The notes: generated by a model not told the origin, from the sequence alone. Counted from the stretch's first letter, positions 17,442 to 27,470 are shown. The stretch: DNA of 64,000 bases from Pyruvatibacter mobilis (GCF_012848855.1 NZ_CP051630.1:2459501-2523500), one strand, 5' to 3'. Program-made: numbers and translations.

Positions 17442-18365
17442 TCAGTCGAGGCACCAGGCAAGGATGCCTTTCTGGGCATGGAGGCGGTTTTCCGCCTCGT
17501 CGAACACCACCGATTGCGGGCCGTCGATCACGCCCGCCGTCATTTCCTCGCCGCGATGGGCGGGCAGGCAGTGCAGGAAGATCGCGTCCTTGTTGGCGCG
17601 GGCCATGAGTTTTTCGGTCACCTGATAGGGCATCAACAGATTGTGACGGCGCTCGGCCTCCTCGTCGCCCATGGAAACCCAGGTGTCGGCCACCACCGCG
17701 TCCACCCCCTCGACACCTGCTTCGGCGTCATGCACGAGGCGCACCTTGCCGCCTGCGGCAATCGCTTCCTCGATGCACTGGCTGGGGGGCGACAGTTCCG
17801 GCGGGCAGGCCAGCATCAGCTCGAAGTCGAAGCGATGGGTGGCTTCGATCCAGGAGCGGGCCATGTTGTTGCCGTCGCCCACCCAGGCAACCCGCTTGCC
17901 GGCGATGGGGCCGCGATGCTCTTCGAAGGTGAGGATGTCGGCCATGAGCTGGCAGGGGTGGCCGGCATCTGACAGGCCGTTGATGACGGGCACGGTGGCG
18001 TGCTCGGCAAGCTCGACCATCTTGGCGTGGTCGTCGGTGCGCAGCATGATGATGTCGACATAGCGCGACAGGACGCGGGCGGTGTCGGCCACCGTCTCGC
18101 CGCGGCCCAGCTGCATTTCCCCGCCATTGAGCAGCAGGGTTTCGCCGCCCAGCTGGCGCATCGCCACGTCGAAGGAGACGCGGGTGCGGGTGGAGGGCTG
18201 CTCGAAGATCATCGCCAGCAGGTAGCCATCCAGCGGTTTATCCGCATCCGGACGGCCTTTCGGCCAGCCGGTGCGCGCCGTCTTGGCATCGCGCGAGCGG
18301 TCAAGGATCGAGCGCAGGGCGGCCTTGTCGATGGTGTTGAGGTCGATGAAATTCTTGTGGGCCAT
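17442..18365 (-). CDS. argF: Ornithine carbamoyltransferase
   Basis: A 307-residue transcarbamylase. The carbamoyl-phosphate loop STRTRVSF (residues ~58-65), LLRTDDHA, the ornithine-loop region and the catalytic cysteine motif [10 protein letters not shown] near residue 265 are all present. It converts ornithine and carbamoyl phosphate to citrulline. The gene starts 13 bases after argD ends, on the same strand, so the pair forms an argDF operon continuing toward hslO. Confidence 0.94.
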   Translation of the reverse strand: MAHKNFIDLNTIDKAALRSILDRSRDAKTARTGWPKGRPDADKPLDGYLLAMIFEQPSTRTRVSFDVAMRQLGGETLLLNGGEMQLGRGETVADTARVLSRYVDIIMLRTDDHAKMVELAEHATVPVINGLSDAGHPCQLMADILTFEEHRGPIAGKRVAWVGDGNNMARSWIEATHRFDFELMLACPPELSPPSQCIEEAIAAGGKVRLVHDAEAGVEGVDAVVADTWVSMGDEEAERRHNLLMPYQVTEKLMARANKDAIFLHCLPAHRGEEMTAGVIDGPQSVVFDEAENRLHAQKGILAWCLD

Positions 18366-18378
18366 GTTTCAGGGCACC

Positions 18379-19611
18379 TCAGGTTGCGGCTGCGCCGGAT
18401 GCGTCCCCCTCCCGGGATTGCGACAGCGCTGCACAGACGGACTCGATACGCGACACGGCATCGGCCGCTTCGTCCTCGGAAATGATGAGCGGCGGGAGCA
18501 GGCGGACCACATTGTCGCCAGCCGCCACGGTGAGCAGGCCCTTCGCCATGAGGGCCTTCTGGATATCGGTGTTGGGGGCCTTGCACTTAAGGCCGAGGAA
18601 CAGCCCGCGGCCGCGCACGGTCTCGATCACGTCGGGATATTCGTCGGCCAGCATGGACAGCCCCTGGGTGAGCCGGCCCGCAACGCGGCGCACATGCTCA
18701 AGGAATTCAGGCTGTGCGACTTCATCGATCACCGCGTTGCCCACGGCCATGGCCAGCGGGTTGCCGCCATAGGTGGAGCCATGGGTGCCGGGCGTCATGC
18801 CCTTGGCGGCTTCAGCCGTTGCGAGGCAGGCACCCAGCGGGAAGCCGCCGCCAATGCCCTTGGCGGACGCCATGATGTCGGGCACGACGCCCAGATCCAT
18901 ATAGGCAAACAGATGGCCCGTGCGGCCGACGCCGGACTGCACCTCGTCGAAGACCAAAAGAAGGCCGTGCTCATCGGCCAGCTTGCGCAGGGCCTTGATG
19001 AAGTCCTTGGAGGCCTCGCGGATGCCGCCCTCGCCCTGGATGGGTTCGATGAGGAAGCCTGCGGTATTGTCGCCGATGGCGGCCTTCACGGCCTCGATGT
19101 CGTTGAGCGGCACCTGCACGAAGCCCGGCATCCGGGGGCCGAAGCCATCAAGATATTTTTCCTGGCCGCCGGCGGCGATGGTCGCCAGGGTCCGGCCGTG
19201 GAAGGCACCCTCAAAGGTGATCAGCTCGTAGCGCTCAGGGTTGCCGGAGGCTGCATGATATTTCCGCGCCATCTTGATTGAGGCTTCCAGCGCCTCGGCA
19301 CCGGAATTGGTGAAGAACACCGTGTCGGCGAAGGTGAGGGAAATCAGTTTTTCGGCGAGCTTGGTCTGGCCTTCCACCTGGTAGAGGTTGGAAACGTGCC
19401 AGACCTTCTGGGCCTGCCCGGTCAGTGCCTCGATGAGTTTCGGGTGGGCATGGCCGAGCGCGTTGACGGCGACGCCGGCACCGAAATCAAGATACCGGTC
19501 GCCATTACTGGCGATCAGCCACGCGCCCTCGCCGCGCTCGAACGAGATGTCGGCGCGCGCATAGGTGGGCAGGACAGGGCTGATGGGCGTCTTGGCGGCG
19601 GTACTCACCAC
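18379..19611 (-). CDS. argD: Acetylornithine aminotransferase
   Basis: A 410-residue class III PLP aminotransferase. [42 protein letters not shown] and the lysine in [13 protein letters not shown] are the expected landmarks. It transaminates N-acetylglutamate semialdehyde to N-acetylornithine and may also serve in lysine synthesis. It is first in a leftward argD-argF-hslO run, and a strong terminator for the gene upstream (19685-19712) isolates it, so its promoter should lie in 19612-19684. Confidence 0.93.
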   Translation of the reverse strand: MVSTAAKTPISPVLPTYARADISFERGEGAWLIASNGDRYLDFGAGVAVNALGHAHPKLIEALTGQAQKVWHVSNLYQVEGQTKLAEKLISLTFADTVFFTNSGAEALEASIKMARKYHAASGNPERYELITFEGAFHGRTLATIAAGGQEKYLDGFGPRMPGFVQVPLNDIEAVKAAIGDNTAGFLIEPIQGEGGIREASKDFIKALRKLADEHGLLLVFDEVQSGVGRTGHLFAYMDLGVVPDIMASAKGIGGGFPLGACLATAEAAKGMTPGTHGSTYGGNPLAMAVGNAVIDEVAQPEFLEHVRRVAGRLTQGLSMLADEYPDVIETVRGRGLFLGLKCKAPNTDIQKALMAKGLLTVAAGDNVVRLLPPLIISEDEAADAVSRIESVCAALSQSREGDASGAAAT

Positions 19612-19684
19612 GGGGTCTCCGAGAATGCCCGGCGCTTCACGCGGGCGGGCCTGGACAGGAATGCTCCCGATAAATCAGGCCCAG

Positions 19685-19712
19685 AAACACAAAACGCCGC
19701 CGGCGGGCGGCG
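19685..19712 (-). terminator. Intrinsic terminator after the ABC-2 permease
   Basis: Read leftward, CGCCGCC-CGCC-GGCGGCG is a perfect seven-pair stem with a four-base loop, followed by TTTTGTGTTT. It lies about 165 bases beyond the permease stop and before argD. Confidence 0.85.
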
Positions 19713-19877
19713 GCGGGGCCAGATCAGGAAAGCGCGGATTGTTTCTTTTCAGCACGGCCATGTCAATATGCCGCTTGGGACGGAAAAAGGGGCGGAAAAT
19801 CGCAGTTTTCTGCGCTGCTTTTCCGGGCAGTCAGGGGCGCGGGGACCGGGTCCCGGCGCGCCCCCGGATGCTATGCC

Positions 19878-20684
19878 CTAGGCCTTGAGCCGGTAGCCCT
19901 TCTTGAAGACGTAATGGCACAGGCCCCACAACACCGCGTTGAGGGCCACCAGCACGATGACACCGGTGGTGATGGAGCCGTCCGCATGGCCGGTGAAGCC
20001 GTAGCGGAAACCGTCGATCATATAGAAGAACGGGTTGTAGCTGCTGATGCCGCGAGCCACTTCCGGCAGGCGCTCTACCGAGTAGAAGGTGCCTGACAGG
20101 AAGGCCAGCGGGGTGATGATGAAATTGGTCACCGCCTGCATGTGGTCGAATTTCTCTGCCCAGACGCCCGCCAGCACGCCCATCAGGGCCAGCGCCAGAG
20201 AGGCGGCCAGCACGAAGAAAAGGACGGCCCACCAGTGAGCGACGCCCATGGGGGCAAAGAAGGAAATGACGATGGCCGAGGCCAGCGCCACCACCACGCC
20301 GCGGGTGACGCCGCCAAAGGCAAAGGCGGCATTGAGCTCGCCGGGGGACAGCGGCGGCATCAGCATGTCCACCACATTGCCCTGCACCTTGGAAACCAGG
20401 ATCGAGGACGACGTATTGGCGAAGGCGTTCTGGATCACCGTCATCATGATGAGGCCCGGGCCGAGAAAGGCCAGGTAGGGCACGCCCGCGACGACAGTGT
20501 CGGCCCGGCCCATGGCCACGGCGAAGACGGCGAAGAACAGGAGTGCCGTCACCACGGGGCCCGCCACCGTCTGGGTGAACACCTTCATGAAGCGGCGCAC
20601 TTCCTTGAGGTAGAGGGTCCACAGGCCCAGCCAGTTGACGGAGCCAAACCGGCGCTCGCCGGGCTCAAATTGCACATCGCTCAT
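19878..20684 (-). CDS. ABC-2 type transporter permease
   Basis: A 268-residue membrane protein with six predicted helices and the ABC-2 family layout: an N-terminal amphipathic stretch (LWTLYLKEVRRFMKVFTQT), FLGPGLIMMTVIQNAF, and the late PLAFLSGTFYSVERLPE motif seen in drug/polysaccharide exporters of the DrrB/NodJ kind. A cognate ATPase is not encoded in this window on this strand, so its partner is elsewhere or this is an orphan permease. The ATG at 20684 starts the conserved part; the frame is open further upstream through likely non-coding sequence. Confidence 0.85.
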   Translation of the reverse strand: MSDVQFEPGERRFGSVNWLGLWTLYLKEVRRFMKVFTQTVAGPVVTALLFFAVFAVAMGRADTVVAGVPYLAFLGPGLIMMTVIQNAFANTSSSILVSKVQGNVVDMLMPPLSPGELNAAFAFGGVTRGVVVALASAIVISFFAPMGVAHWWAVLFFVLAASLALALMGVLAGVWAEKFDHMQAVTNFIITPLAFLSGTFYSVERLPEVARGISSYNPFFYMIDGFRYGFTGHADGSITTGVIVLVALNAVLWGLCHYVFKKGYRLKA

Positions 20685-20926
20685 GATGATCACCCGCCGA
20701 ACGGGCCCCCAAACGCGGTCCCGGCATGCCTGGCCGGCCCGATGATTTCCCAGACCGCCGATGCCCTGCCCCGCTCTGCGGCGGGTACGGAGGTGGCGGT
20801 GTGGTCGGGCTGGCCCGGACGGGGTGAGCCGCACGCCCAAGCGGGCTGCGGCTCTGGCCGGGAGGAAAGACAAAAACGGTCCCGCCGGAAGTAAGCCTGC
20901 GGACGCCGTCATGCAAGGGCGCCGCT

Positions 20927-20979
20927 TTATCCACAGAGGAAGGCGGCGCGACGCACGAAAATCAATATATTGTGGATAA
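20927..20979. promoter_or_regulatory. Two consensus DnaA boxes in inverted orientation upstream of gcrA
   Basis: TTATCCACA at 20927-20935 and its reverse, TGTGGATAA, at 20971-20979 are both perfect nine-base DnaA boxes. They flank an AT-rich stretch and lie about 135-190 bases before gcrA. In Caulobacter DnaA activates gcrA transcription, so these are most likely transcriptional DnaA sites. Confidence 0.75.
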
Positions 20980-20989
20980 CCCCCTATAA

Positions 20990-21063
20990 AACCACAACAT
21001 CTCTTGCCGCCGGCTCAAGCGATATTGTAGGTTAACGACACGTTAACACGAGATGTTGTGGTT
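20990..21063. promoter_or_regulatory. gcrA promoter: CtrA box enclosed by a 14-bp inverted repeat
   Basis: TTAA at 21032-21035 and TTAA at 21043-21046 are separated by seven bases, the full CtrA consensus TTAA-N7-TTAA. It is enclosed by a perfect inverted repeat: AACCACAACATCTC (20990-21003) and GAGATGTTGTGGTT (21050-21063), 46 bases apart. CtrA repressing gcrA is established in Caulobacter; the flanking repeat is an additional element whose function I cannot name. The rest of 20685-21113 shows no gene. Confidence 0.75.
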
Positions 21064-21113
21064 GCCACCCGCTGGACACCACAAATTCCGGAATGGTTTA
21101 GGGGGAGCCGGCG

Positions 21114-21638
21114 ATGTCCTGGACAGATGAACGCGTTGAGCAGCTGAAGCAGATGTGGATGGACGGGCTTTCCGCCAGCCAGATCGCGGCCCGGCTGGGT
21201 GGCGTCACCCGCAACGCAGTGATCGGCAAGGTGCATCGCCTGGGCCTGTCCGGCCGCGGCGCGCCGACCCGCGTGACCCGCCGCCGCCCGGCGAGCCCGC
21301 GCACGGCGCGCGCCACAACAGCCAGCACAACGACGGCCACACCACGCCGGGAAGCCGCCAAGAAGCCGGCACCTGTCCCTGCGCCGGAACCGGAAGAAGC
21401 CGAGCTCCTCAGCGATCCCGCCACCCAGGCCAATCTGCTGGAACTCAACGAGCAGACCTGCAAGTGGCCGATCGGCGACCCGGGCGATGAGAACTTCCAT
21501 TTCTGCGGCCGCCGTTCGGCCCCTGGCCTGCCCTATTGCGCAGCCCACGCCAAGATGGCCTACCAGCCGCTGCCGTCGCGCCGTGAGCGCAAGGACAAGG
21601 CACCGCAGCGCCAGTTCCCGAACCGTATGATCGGCTAA
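21114..21638 (+). CDS. gcrA: GcrA cell-cycle regulator
   Basis: A 174-residue GcrA. The N-terminal SWTDERVEQLKQMW helix-turn-helix with GLSASQIAARLGGVTRNAVIGKVHRLGL binds DNA at methylated GANTC sites. A low-complexity Ala/Thr/Pro linker follows (~residues 50-95), then a C-terminal Cys-containing domain (CKWPIGDPG...FCGRRS...YCAAHAKMAYQP) that contacts RNA polymerase sigma region 2. It is a master S-phase regulator in alphaproteobacteria. The start is preceded by GGGGGAG. Upstream DnaA and CtrA sites match the known circuit. Confidence 0.95.
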   Translation: MSWTDERVEQLKQMWMDGLSASQIAARLGGVTRNAVIGKVHRLGLSGRGAPTRVTRRRPASPRTARATTASTTTATPRREAAKKPAPVPAPEPEEAELLSDPATQANLLELNEQTCKWPIGDPGDENFHFCGRRSAPGLPYCAAHAKMAYQPLPSRRERKDKAPQRQFPNRMIG

Positions 21639-21688
21639 GGGGCACCGGTTTCCGGGCCTTCACATTCAAAACCCGATATGCCACATGC

Positions 21689-21720
21689 AAAAGGCGGATC
21701 CTCCCAAGGGTCCGCCTTTT
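21689..21720. terminator. Bidirectional terminator between gcrA and phoB
   Basis: AAAAGGCGGA (21689-21698) and TCCGCCTTTT (21711-21720) form a perfect ten-pair stem around a 12-base loop, with an A-run on one side and T-run on the other. It can end both the rightward gcrA and leftward phoB transcripts. Confidence 0.9.
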
Positions 21721-21766
21721 CATTTGGGGTCTTTCCGGAAGCCCCCCGCGGTCTGCTGAGGCGTGG

Positions 21767-22468
21767 TCAGTCGCGGAAGTGCTCATCCAGCGCGTAGCCC
21801 GCGGAGCGGACGGTGCGGATCGGGTCCTGCTCGCCGGGATTGTTGAGCGCCTTGCGGAGGCGGCCGATATGCACGTCCACCGTGCGGGCCTCCACATAGA
21901 CATCCGAACCCCAGACAGCATCCAGAAGCTGCTCGCGGCTGAACACGCGGCCGGGATGCTGGATCAGGTGATCAAGCAGGCGGAACTCGGTGGGGCCGAG
22001 ATGGATTTCCCGGTCGCCGCGGCGCACCCGGTGGGCAGCCCGGTCAACGGCTACGTCGCCGAAGGTAACGATGTCCTCGGTAAGGGCCGGGCGGATGCGG
22101 CGCAGCACCGCGCGGACGCGCGCCAGAAGCTCGGTCATCGAGAAGGGCTTGGTGATGTAGTCATCCGCGCCGGTATCAAGCCCGCGCACCCGGTCGGCTT
22201 CCTCGCCGCGCGCCGTGAGCATGATGATGGGGATGTTGCGCGTTTCACTGCGGCCGCGCAGGCGGCGGCACAGCTCGATGCCGGAGACCTGCGGCAGCAT
22301 CCAGTCCAGCAGCACCAGATCCGGCTGCTGCTCGTCGACGATCATCATCGCCTCTTCGCCATCCGCCGTCGTGGTGACGCGGTAGCCTTCCTTCTCCAGA
22401 TTGTACTGGAGCAGCGTCGTCAGCGCGGCCTCGTCCTCGACGACAAGCACTTGCGGTTGTGTCTTCAT
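21767..22468 (-). CDS. phoB: Phosphate regulon response regulator
   Basis: A 233-residue OmpR/PhoB-type regulator. The receiver domain has the acidic pocket VVEDE, phospho-acceptor aspartate in LVLLDWMLP (~res 54), and KPFS lysine. The C-terminal winged helix (~res 130-230) ends in TVDVHIGRLRKAL and RTVRSAGYAL. ATG 22468 gives the family N-terminus; 21 further in-frame residues upstream are not conserved. It is last in the leftward phoR-pst-phoU-phoB cluster, 59 bases after phoU. Confidence 0.94.
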   Translation of the reverse strand: MKTQPQVLVVEDEAALTTLLQYNLEKEGYRVTTTADGEEAMMIVDEQQPDLVLLDWMLPQVSGIELCRRLRGRSETRNIPIIMLTARGEEADRVRGLDTGADDYITKPFSMTELLARVRAVLRRIRPALTEDIVTFGDVAVDRAAHRVRRGDREIHLGPTEFRLLDHLIQHPGRVFSREQLLDAVWGSDVYVEARTVDVHIGRLRKALNNPGEQDPIRTVRSAGYALDEHFRD

Positions 22469-22527
22469 GGGTCGTGTACCGGTTGAGCTGGAGCCGGGTG
22501 CGCCGGACATGGATGCTGAGGCGAGGT

Positions 22528-23271
22528 TCATTCAGCTGTTCCTGCGTCCTTGGAGGGCATGTCCTTGGGATATTCGAGCGTGGTGACGCTCGTCGTGTCG
22601 CCCTTGGGCCGGTTCTGGCCGATATTCTCGCCCTTCACCAGGAACTGGATGGTCTCGGCGATATTGGTGGAGTGATCCCCGATGCGCTCGAGGTTCTTGG
22701 CCACGAAGAGAAGATGCGTACACAGAGAAATGGTGCGCGGGTCTTCCATCATGTAGGTAAGCAATTCGCGGAACAGCGAATTGTACATCTCGTCGATTTC
22801 CTCGTCGCGGCGCCACACCACCATGGCACGCTCGTGATCGCGCTGGGCATAGGCATCCAGCACTTCCTTGAGCTGGGTCAGCACCTGGCGGCCCATGCGG
22901 CCGAGGCCCTGCATGGCGCGGCCGGGGCTGGCCTGGTCCACGGCCTGGGCGCGCTTGGCGATGTTCTTGGCAAGGTCGCCGATGCGCTCGAGGTCAGACG
23001 AGATCTTGATGGCGGAGATGGTTTCGCGCAGGTCGATCGCCATGGGCTGGCGCAGGGCGATCAGGCGCAGGGCCTGAGCCTCGATGTCCACTTCCAGCTC
23101 ATCGATCTGCTTGTCAGAGGCAATGGTCTGTTCGGCGAGGGTGCGGTCGCGGCGGGTGATGGCGTCGATGGAATCGGCAAGCTGCCGTTCCGCAAGGCCA
23201 CCCATGCGCGCGAGGCTCTCATTGATCCGGTCAAGGGCCTCTTCGAAGGATGAAACGATATGTCCCTGCAC
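22528..23271 (-). CDS. phoU: Phosphate signalling complex protein
   Basis: A 247-residue PhoU built from two three-helix repeats. The metal-binding E/DxxxD motifs are seen in the first (ISSDLERIGDLAKNIA) and second (VAKNLERIGDHSTNIAE) halves. It links Pst transporter state to PhoR and dampens the response when phosphate is plentiful. The start is a GTG at 23271 with GGGAGAA about nine bases upstream; the ATG at 23325 would add 18 non-conserved residues. Confidence 0.92.
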   Translation of the reverse strand: MQGHIVSSFEEALDRINESLARMGGLAERQLADSIDAITRRDRTLAEQTIASDKQIDELEVDIEAQALRLIALRQPMAIDLRETISAIKISSDLERIGDLAKNIAKRAQAVDQASPGRAMQGLGRMGRQVLTQLKEVLDAYAQRDHERAMVVWRRDEEIDEMYNSLFRELLTYMMEDPRTISLCTHLLFVAKNLERIGDHSTNIAETIQFLVKGENIGQNRPKGDTTSVTTLEYPKDMPSKDAGTAE

Positions 23272-23443
23272 GTGGGTTTCTCCCGAAACGCAATGGGGCG
23301 GAGCGGCATGGATGTCATGCCGCACAGGCCCCGCCGCACCTGTTGTTGCCTTGCCGGTGGCGTGGTTGCCAGCGGGCGGAAAGTGCCAGTCTATGCCAAT
23401 TCACTGCAAAGCCAATCGGCAGATCCGCCCCGGCTGACGCGGC

Positions 23444-24259
23444 TTACCCGAAGCGGCCGGTGATGTAATCCTGCGTCCGCTCGTCGGTGGGGTTGGTGAA
23501 GATCTGCTCGGTGTCGCCCTCTTCCACCAGGATGCCAAGGTGGAAGAACGCGGTGCGCTGCGACACGCGGGCGGCCTGCTGCATGGAGTGGGTGACGATG
23601 GCGATGGTGTAGTTTTCCTTCAGCTCGTCGATCAGTTCCTCGATGCGCGCGGTGGCGATCGGGTCAAGCGCCGAGCAGGGCTCGTCCATCAGGATCACTT
23701 CCGGCGACACGGCGATGGCGCGGGCGATGCACAGGCGCTGCTGCTGACCGCCGGAGAGGCCGGTGCCCGGTTCGCCGAGACGGTCCTTCACCTCGTCCCA
23801 CAGGCCTGCACGCTGAAGGGATGTCTCGACGATCTCGTCCATCTCCTTCTTGTTGTTGGCGATGCCGTGGATGCGCGGGCCGTAGGCGATGTTGTCGTAG
23901 ATCGACTTCGGGAACGGGTTCGGCTTCTGGAACACCATGCCGATGCGGGCGCGGATTTCCACGACGTCCACATTGGGGTCGTAGATGTCGTCGCCATCGA
24001 GCTTGATGGAGCCTGACACGCGGGCAATATCCACCACATCGTTCATGCGGTTGAGGCAGCGCAGATAGGTGGACTTGCCGCAGCCCGACGGGCCGATGAG
24101 CGCGGTCACCTGGTTCTGGCGGATGTCGAGATTGACGTCGAACAGCGCCTGCTTCTCGCCGTAGAACACGTTGACGTTGCGGGTTTCCATCTTCACCTGC
24201 GCATCGGCGGGTGAGGCCTGACCGCGGGCGTGCTGTGCGATGTCTTCAGCTACTGACAT
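23444..24259 (-). CDS. pstB: Phosphate ABC transporter ATP-binding protein
   Basis: A 271-residue ABC ATPase: Walker [10 protein letters not shown], signature LSGGQQQR, Walker [14 protein letters not shown] and the switch histidine in IVTHSMQQA. The N-terminal 25 residues are a variable extension before [14 protein letters not shown]. It powers high-affinity phosphate uptake with PstC and PstA, whose genes lie just upstream in the same direction (21-base gap from pstA). Confidence 0.95.
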   Translation of the reverse strand: MSVAEDIAQHARGQASPADAQVKMETRNVNVFYGEKQALFDVNLDIRQNQVTALIGPSGCGKSTYLRCLNRMNDVVDIARVSGSIKLDGDDIYDPNVDVVEIRARIGMVFQKPNPFPKSIYDNIAYGPRIHGIANNKKEMDEIVETSLQRAGLWDEVKDRLGEPGTGLSGGQQQRLCIARAIAVSPEVILMDEPCSALDPIATARIEELIDELKENYTIAIVTHSMQQAARVSQRTAFFHLGILVEEGDTEQIFTNPTDERTQDYITGRFG

Positions 24260-24280
24260 GGGTCTATCCCCTTTTGAAAA

Positions 24281-26092
24281 CTACCAGCGGCGCTCGAAGC
24301 GGCGGCGCAGGAGAACGGCAAGCGCGTTCATCAGAACAAGGAAGGTGAGCAGCACCATGATGGCGGCGCTGGTCTTGGCGACGAAGGCCCGTTCGGGGCT
24401 GTCGGCCCAGATGTAGATCTGCACCGGCAGCACGGTGGCCGGATCGGTAAAGCCGCCGGGCACGTCCACGATGAAGGCGACCATGCCGATCATCAGGAGC
24501 GGTGCTGTTTCGCCCAGCGCCTGCGCCATGCCGATGATGGTGCCGGTGAGAATACCCGGCATCGCCAGCGGCAGCACGTGGTGGGTGATGACCTGCACCT
24601 TGGAGGCACCGACGCCGAGGGCTGCTTCGCGGATCGACGGGGGCACCGCCTTGAGCGCTGCGCGGGTGGCGATGATGATCGTCGGAAGCGTCATCAGCGC
24701 CAGCACCATGCCGCCGACCAGCGGGGCGGAGCGCGGCAGGCCGAAGAAATTGAGGAACATGGCAAGACCGAGCAGACCGAACACGATGGAAGGCACGGCG
24801 GCCAGGTTGTTGATGTTCACCTCAATCAGATCGGTGATGCGGTTCTGCGGCGCGAATTCCTCAAGATAGATGGCGGCCAGAACGGCAATCGGGAAGGACA
24901 GGAGCAGGGTGATCGTCAGGGTCAGGAAGGACCCGACGACGGCGCCCCAGATGCCTGCCTGCTCAGGGGCGCGGCTGTCGCCCTTGGAGAACAGCACATC
25001 GGCGAAGGTGCTCTCGATGGAGCCGTCCTTCTGAAGCTCAAGCAGCCAGGTGGCGGTGCGGTCCTTGATCTGGCGGCCGGTTTCCGGCGTCACCAGCTTC
25101 ACCACGGTCCACTCGCCGGCCTGGGCCGGTGTGTCGCTGTCGAGCGGCACGAAGGCTTCGCCCTCGATGGTCTCGTTGCTGACGCGCAGCGCCTTCACGA
25201 TGCCGCCATTGATCTCGATGAGGATCGACGGCATGGCCTCGGTGAGGTCCAGCGTGCCGCCGCCGGAGCGGGCGGCATCGAACAGCGCCGCTGCTTCCTT
25301 GTCGAGATTGGCCGCCTTGCGGATGCGGCTGTTGATGGAGCTTTCAAGGCTCTTAATGCGGCCTTCGAGGTTCTCCCGCTCGGCACCCACCGCGTTGGCG
25401 GCGCGGGCGCGCAGGGCCTTCACGTCGTTTTCCAGCACCGTGATGCCGCGGCGTTCGCGGTTGGCGGTCTGGCCGATCTTGTCGGACTGCGCTTCCAGCG
25501 TCTGCTTCACGTCGGCGAGGATGTCGGCAAAGACATTGCCGGATGCAAGCAGGCTGAGCTCGCCCTCGGCGCCGGTGGGCGACAGTTCCGCCTTCGGCTG
25601 GTACTCGTCGATGTCGGTCATCTGGCCCTTGAGGAAGGTGTCCATGCTGTCGGAGACGGACACGGTCACCTGCTGGCGGGTGCCGATGACGGAGGGGTCA
25701 GCTTCGACGAATTCCTTCAAGGTCACGTCGGCGCCGCCTGAAAGAATGTCGGCCAGCTCACGCTTGTCGCGGCGGGCGGTGACGCTCGGGAAGCGCTCAT
25801 AGAGCGCGCGGCGGGCCATTGCCTGGAAGTTGGCGGCGCGGAGATTGTCCGGGTCGATCTCATCTGCCGGAAATTCCACCTCGATCGTCACCTTGTGCTG
25901 GGTGAACGCCGGCAGGCCCTGGGACACGATGGACCCGATAAGCGAGGCCAGCACCGCCACCGCGATGAAGATGGCGATCAGGCCATAGGCCTGAAAACGC
26001 GCCTCGGCTGCATAGCGCCGCCGCACCCGCTTGGCGGAGAGGTCGGGCTTCCGGTTGACGACGGAGCCGGTATCGGAGGTGGCGTCAGTCAT
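24281..26092 (-). CDS. pstA: Phosphate ABC transporter permease, long form
   Basis: A 603-residue permease. After one N-terminal helix (~res 35-60), about 310 residues of periplasmic, partly coiled-coil sequence (AQSDKIGQTANRERRGI... region) precede the six-helix MetI-like permease domain starting near residue 385 (GAVVGSFLTLTITLLLSFPIAV). The EAALGVGASKVQVITHHVLPLA loop is the EAA motif that docks PstB. E. coli PstA is about half this length; the long version is usual in alphaproteobacteria. It overlaps pstC by eight bases. Confidence 0.92.
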   Translation of the reverse strand: MTDATSDTGSVVNRKPDLSAKRVRRRYAAEARFQAYGLIAIFIAVAVLASLIGSIVSQGLPAFTQHKVTIEVEFPADEIDPDNLRAANFQAMARRALYERFPSVTARRDKRELADILSGGADVTLKEFVEADPSVIGTRQQVTVSVSDSMDTFLKGQMTDIDEYQPKAELSPTGAEGELSLLASGNVFADILADVKQTLEAQSDKIGQTANRERRGITVLENDVKALRARAANAVGAERENLEGRIKSLESSINSRIRKAANLDKEAAALFDAARSGGGTLDLTEAMPSILIEINGGIVKALRVSNETIEGEAFVPLDSDTPAQAGEWTVVKLVTPETGRQIKDRTATWLLELQKDGSIESTFADVLFSKGDSRAPEQAGIWGAVVGSFLTLTITLLLSFPIAVLAAIYLEEFAPQNRITDLIEVNINNLAAVPSIVFGLLGLAMFLNFFGLPRSAPLVGGMVLALMTLPTIIIATRAALKAVPPSIREAALGVGASKVQVITHHVLPLAMPGILTGTIIGMAQALGETAPLLMIGMVAFIVDVPGGFTDPATVLPVQIYIWADSPERAFVAKTSAAIMVLLTFLVLMNALAVLLRRRFERRW

Positions 26093-27470
26093 ACTTCTCT
26101 CGGTACTTGCGGACGATGCCGAGCGCGAAGACGTTCAGGCAGAGCGTGATGAAGAAGAGAACAAGGCCCAGCGCAAAGGCGGCGAGCGTCTTGGCGCTGT
26201 CGAATTCCTGGTCACCGACCAGCAGGGTCACGATCTGCACCGTCACCGTGGTCACCGCTTCCAGCGGGTTGGCGGTGAGGTTGGCGGCAAGGCCTGCGGC
26301 CATCACCACGATCATGGTTTCACCGATGGCGCGGGAGACCGCCAGCAGCACCGCGCCGACAATGCCCGGCAGGGCTGCGGGCAGGATGACCTGCTTGATG
26401 GTTTCAGACCTGGTGGCGCCCAGCGCGTAGGAGCCGTCGCGCAGGGTCTGGGGCACGGCGTTCATCACGTCATCCGACAGGGACGAAACGAAGGGGATGA
26501 TCATCACGCCCATGACCATACCGGCGGCCAGGGCGCTTTCGGACGATACGTCGAGGCCGATCGATTCCCCCAGGCCGCGGAACAGCGGGGCGACGGTCAG
26601 GGCGGCGAAGAAGCCGTAGACCACCGTCGGCACGCCGGCGAGGATTTCGAGGATCGGCTTGGCGAAGCCGCGGAAGCGGGGGCTGGCATATTCGGACATG
26701 TAGATGGCCGAGAAGAGGCCCACCGGCACCGCCACGCACATGGCGATGATGGTGATGAGGAAGGTACCGGCGAAGATCGGCACCGCACCGAAGGCACCGG
26801 AGGAGCCCACCTGCTCGGCGCGGATGGCGGTCTGCGGGCTCCACTGAAGACCAAACAGGAACTCGTACCAGGAGACGCGGGCAAAGAAGCGGGCGGCCTC
26901 GAAGATGAGCGAGGCGACAATGCCGATGGTGGTGAAGATCGCGATGGTGGAGGCGACCACCATGATGACCCGGACCACGCGCTCGACCCGGTTACGGGCG
27001 CGCAGGTCCGGCGCGATCCTGGCGCGGGCATAGCCGATGCCGAGAATGGCGAGCGTCAGGGTAACGACGATCAGCGCCATGTTGGAGATGGTGAGCGCGC
27101 CCCGGTAGCCGTCGGCGGCTGCCTGCAGGGCGGGATCGACCTCGCGGCTGACGATATTGCCGGTGGCGAGGTTCTTGATGTCGGTGATGAGCAGGTTGAG
27201 CTCAGCGGTGGACAGGCTTGCCACCGTGGCTTCAGGCAGGTTGGCGCGCAGGATCATGTCGGCGATCTGCGGCTCCAGCGACAGCCAGAGCGCCAGCAGC
27301 ACCAGCGCCGGCAGGCCGCACCACACGGCCACATAGGCCCCGTGATAGCTGGGCAGGGAATGGAGGGAGGCAAGCTTGCCGCCGGAGACAGCGCCGGCCC
27401 GGCTGCGGCCCATCAGATAGCCGATATAGCTCAGGACCAGAATGATGAGGATCAGGGTCGTCGCGCTCAT
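26085..27470 (-). CDS. pstC: Phosphate ABC transporter permease
   Basis: A 461-residue permease with an N-terminal extension (two to three helices and a periplasmic segment ~res 60-140) before the conserved six-helix core. LFGLQWSPQTAI, PTVVYGFFAALTVAPLF and the EAA loop SYALGATRSETIKQVILPAALPG are typical of PstC. ATG 27470 was preferred because the 28 additional in-frame residues upstream have no conserved look. It is separated from pstS by 275 bases containing a strong hairpin. Confidence 0.92.
   Translation of the reverse strand: MSATTLILIILVLSYIGYLMGRSRAGAVSGGKLASLHSLPSYHGAYVAVWCGLPALVLLALWLSLEPQIADMILRANLPEATVASLSTAELNLLITDIKNLATGNIVSREVDPALQAAADGYRGALTISNMALIVVTLTLAILGIGYARARIAPDLRARNRVERVVRVIMVVASTIAIFTTIGIVASLIFEAARFFARVSWYEFLFGLQWSPQTAIRAEQVGSSGAFGAVPIFAGTFLITIIAMCVAVPVGLFSAIYMSEYASPRFRGFAKPILEILAGVPTVVYGFFAALTVAPLFRGLGESIGLDVSSESALAAGMVMGVMIIPFVSSLSDDVMNAVPQTLRDGSYALGATRSETIKQVILPAALPGIVGAVLLAVSRAIGETMIVVMAAGLAANLTANPLEAVTTVTVQIVTLLVGDQEFDSAKTLAAFALGLVLFFITLCLNVFALGIVRKYREKYD

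Noticed and set aside
20927-21063. Chromosomal replication origin
   Set aside because: Only two DnaA boxes are present and the flanking genes (ABC permease, gcrA) are not those of alphaproteobacterial origins; the boxes fit known DnaA control of gcrA.
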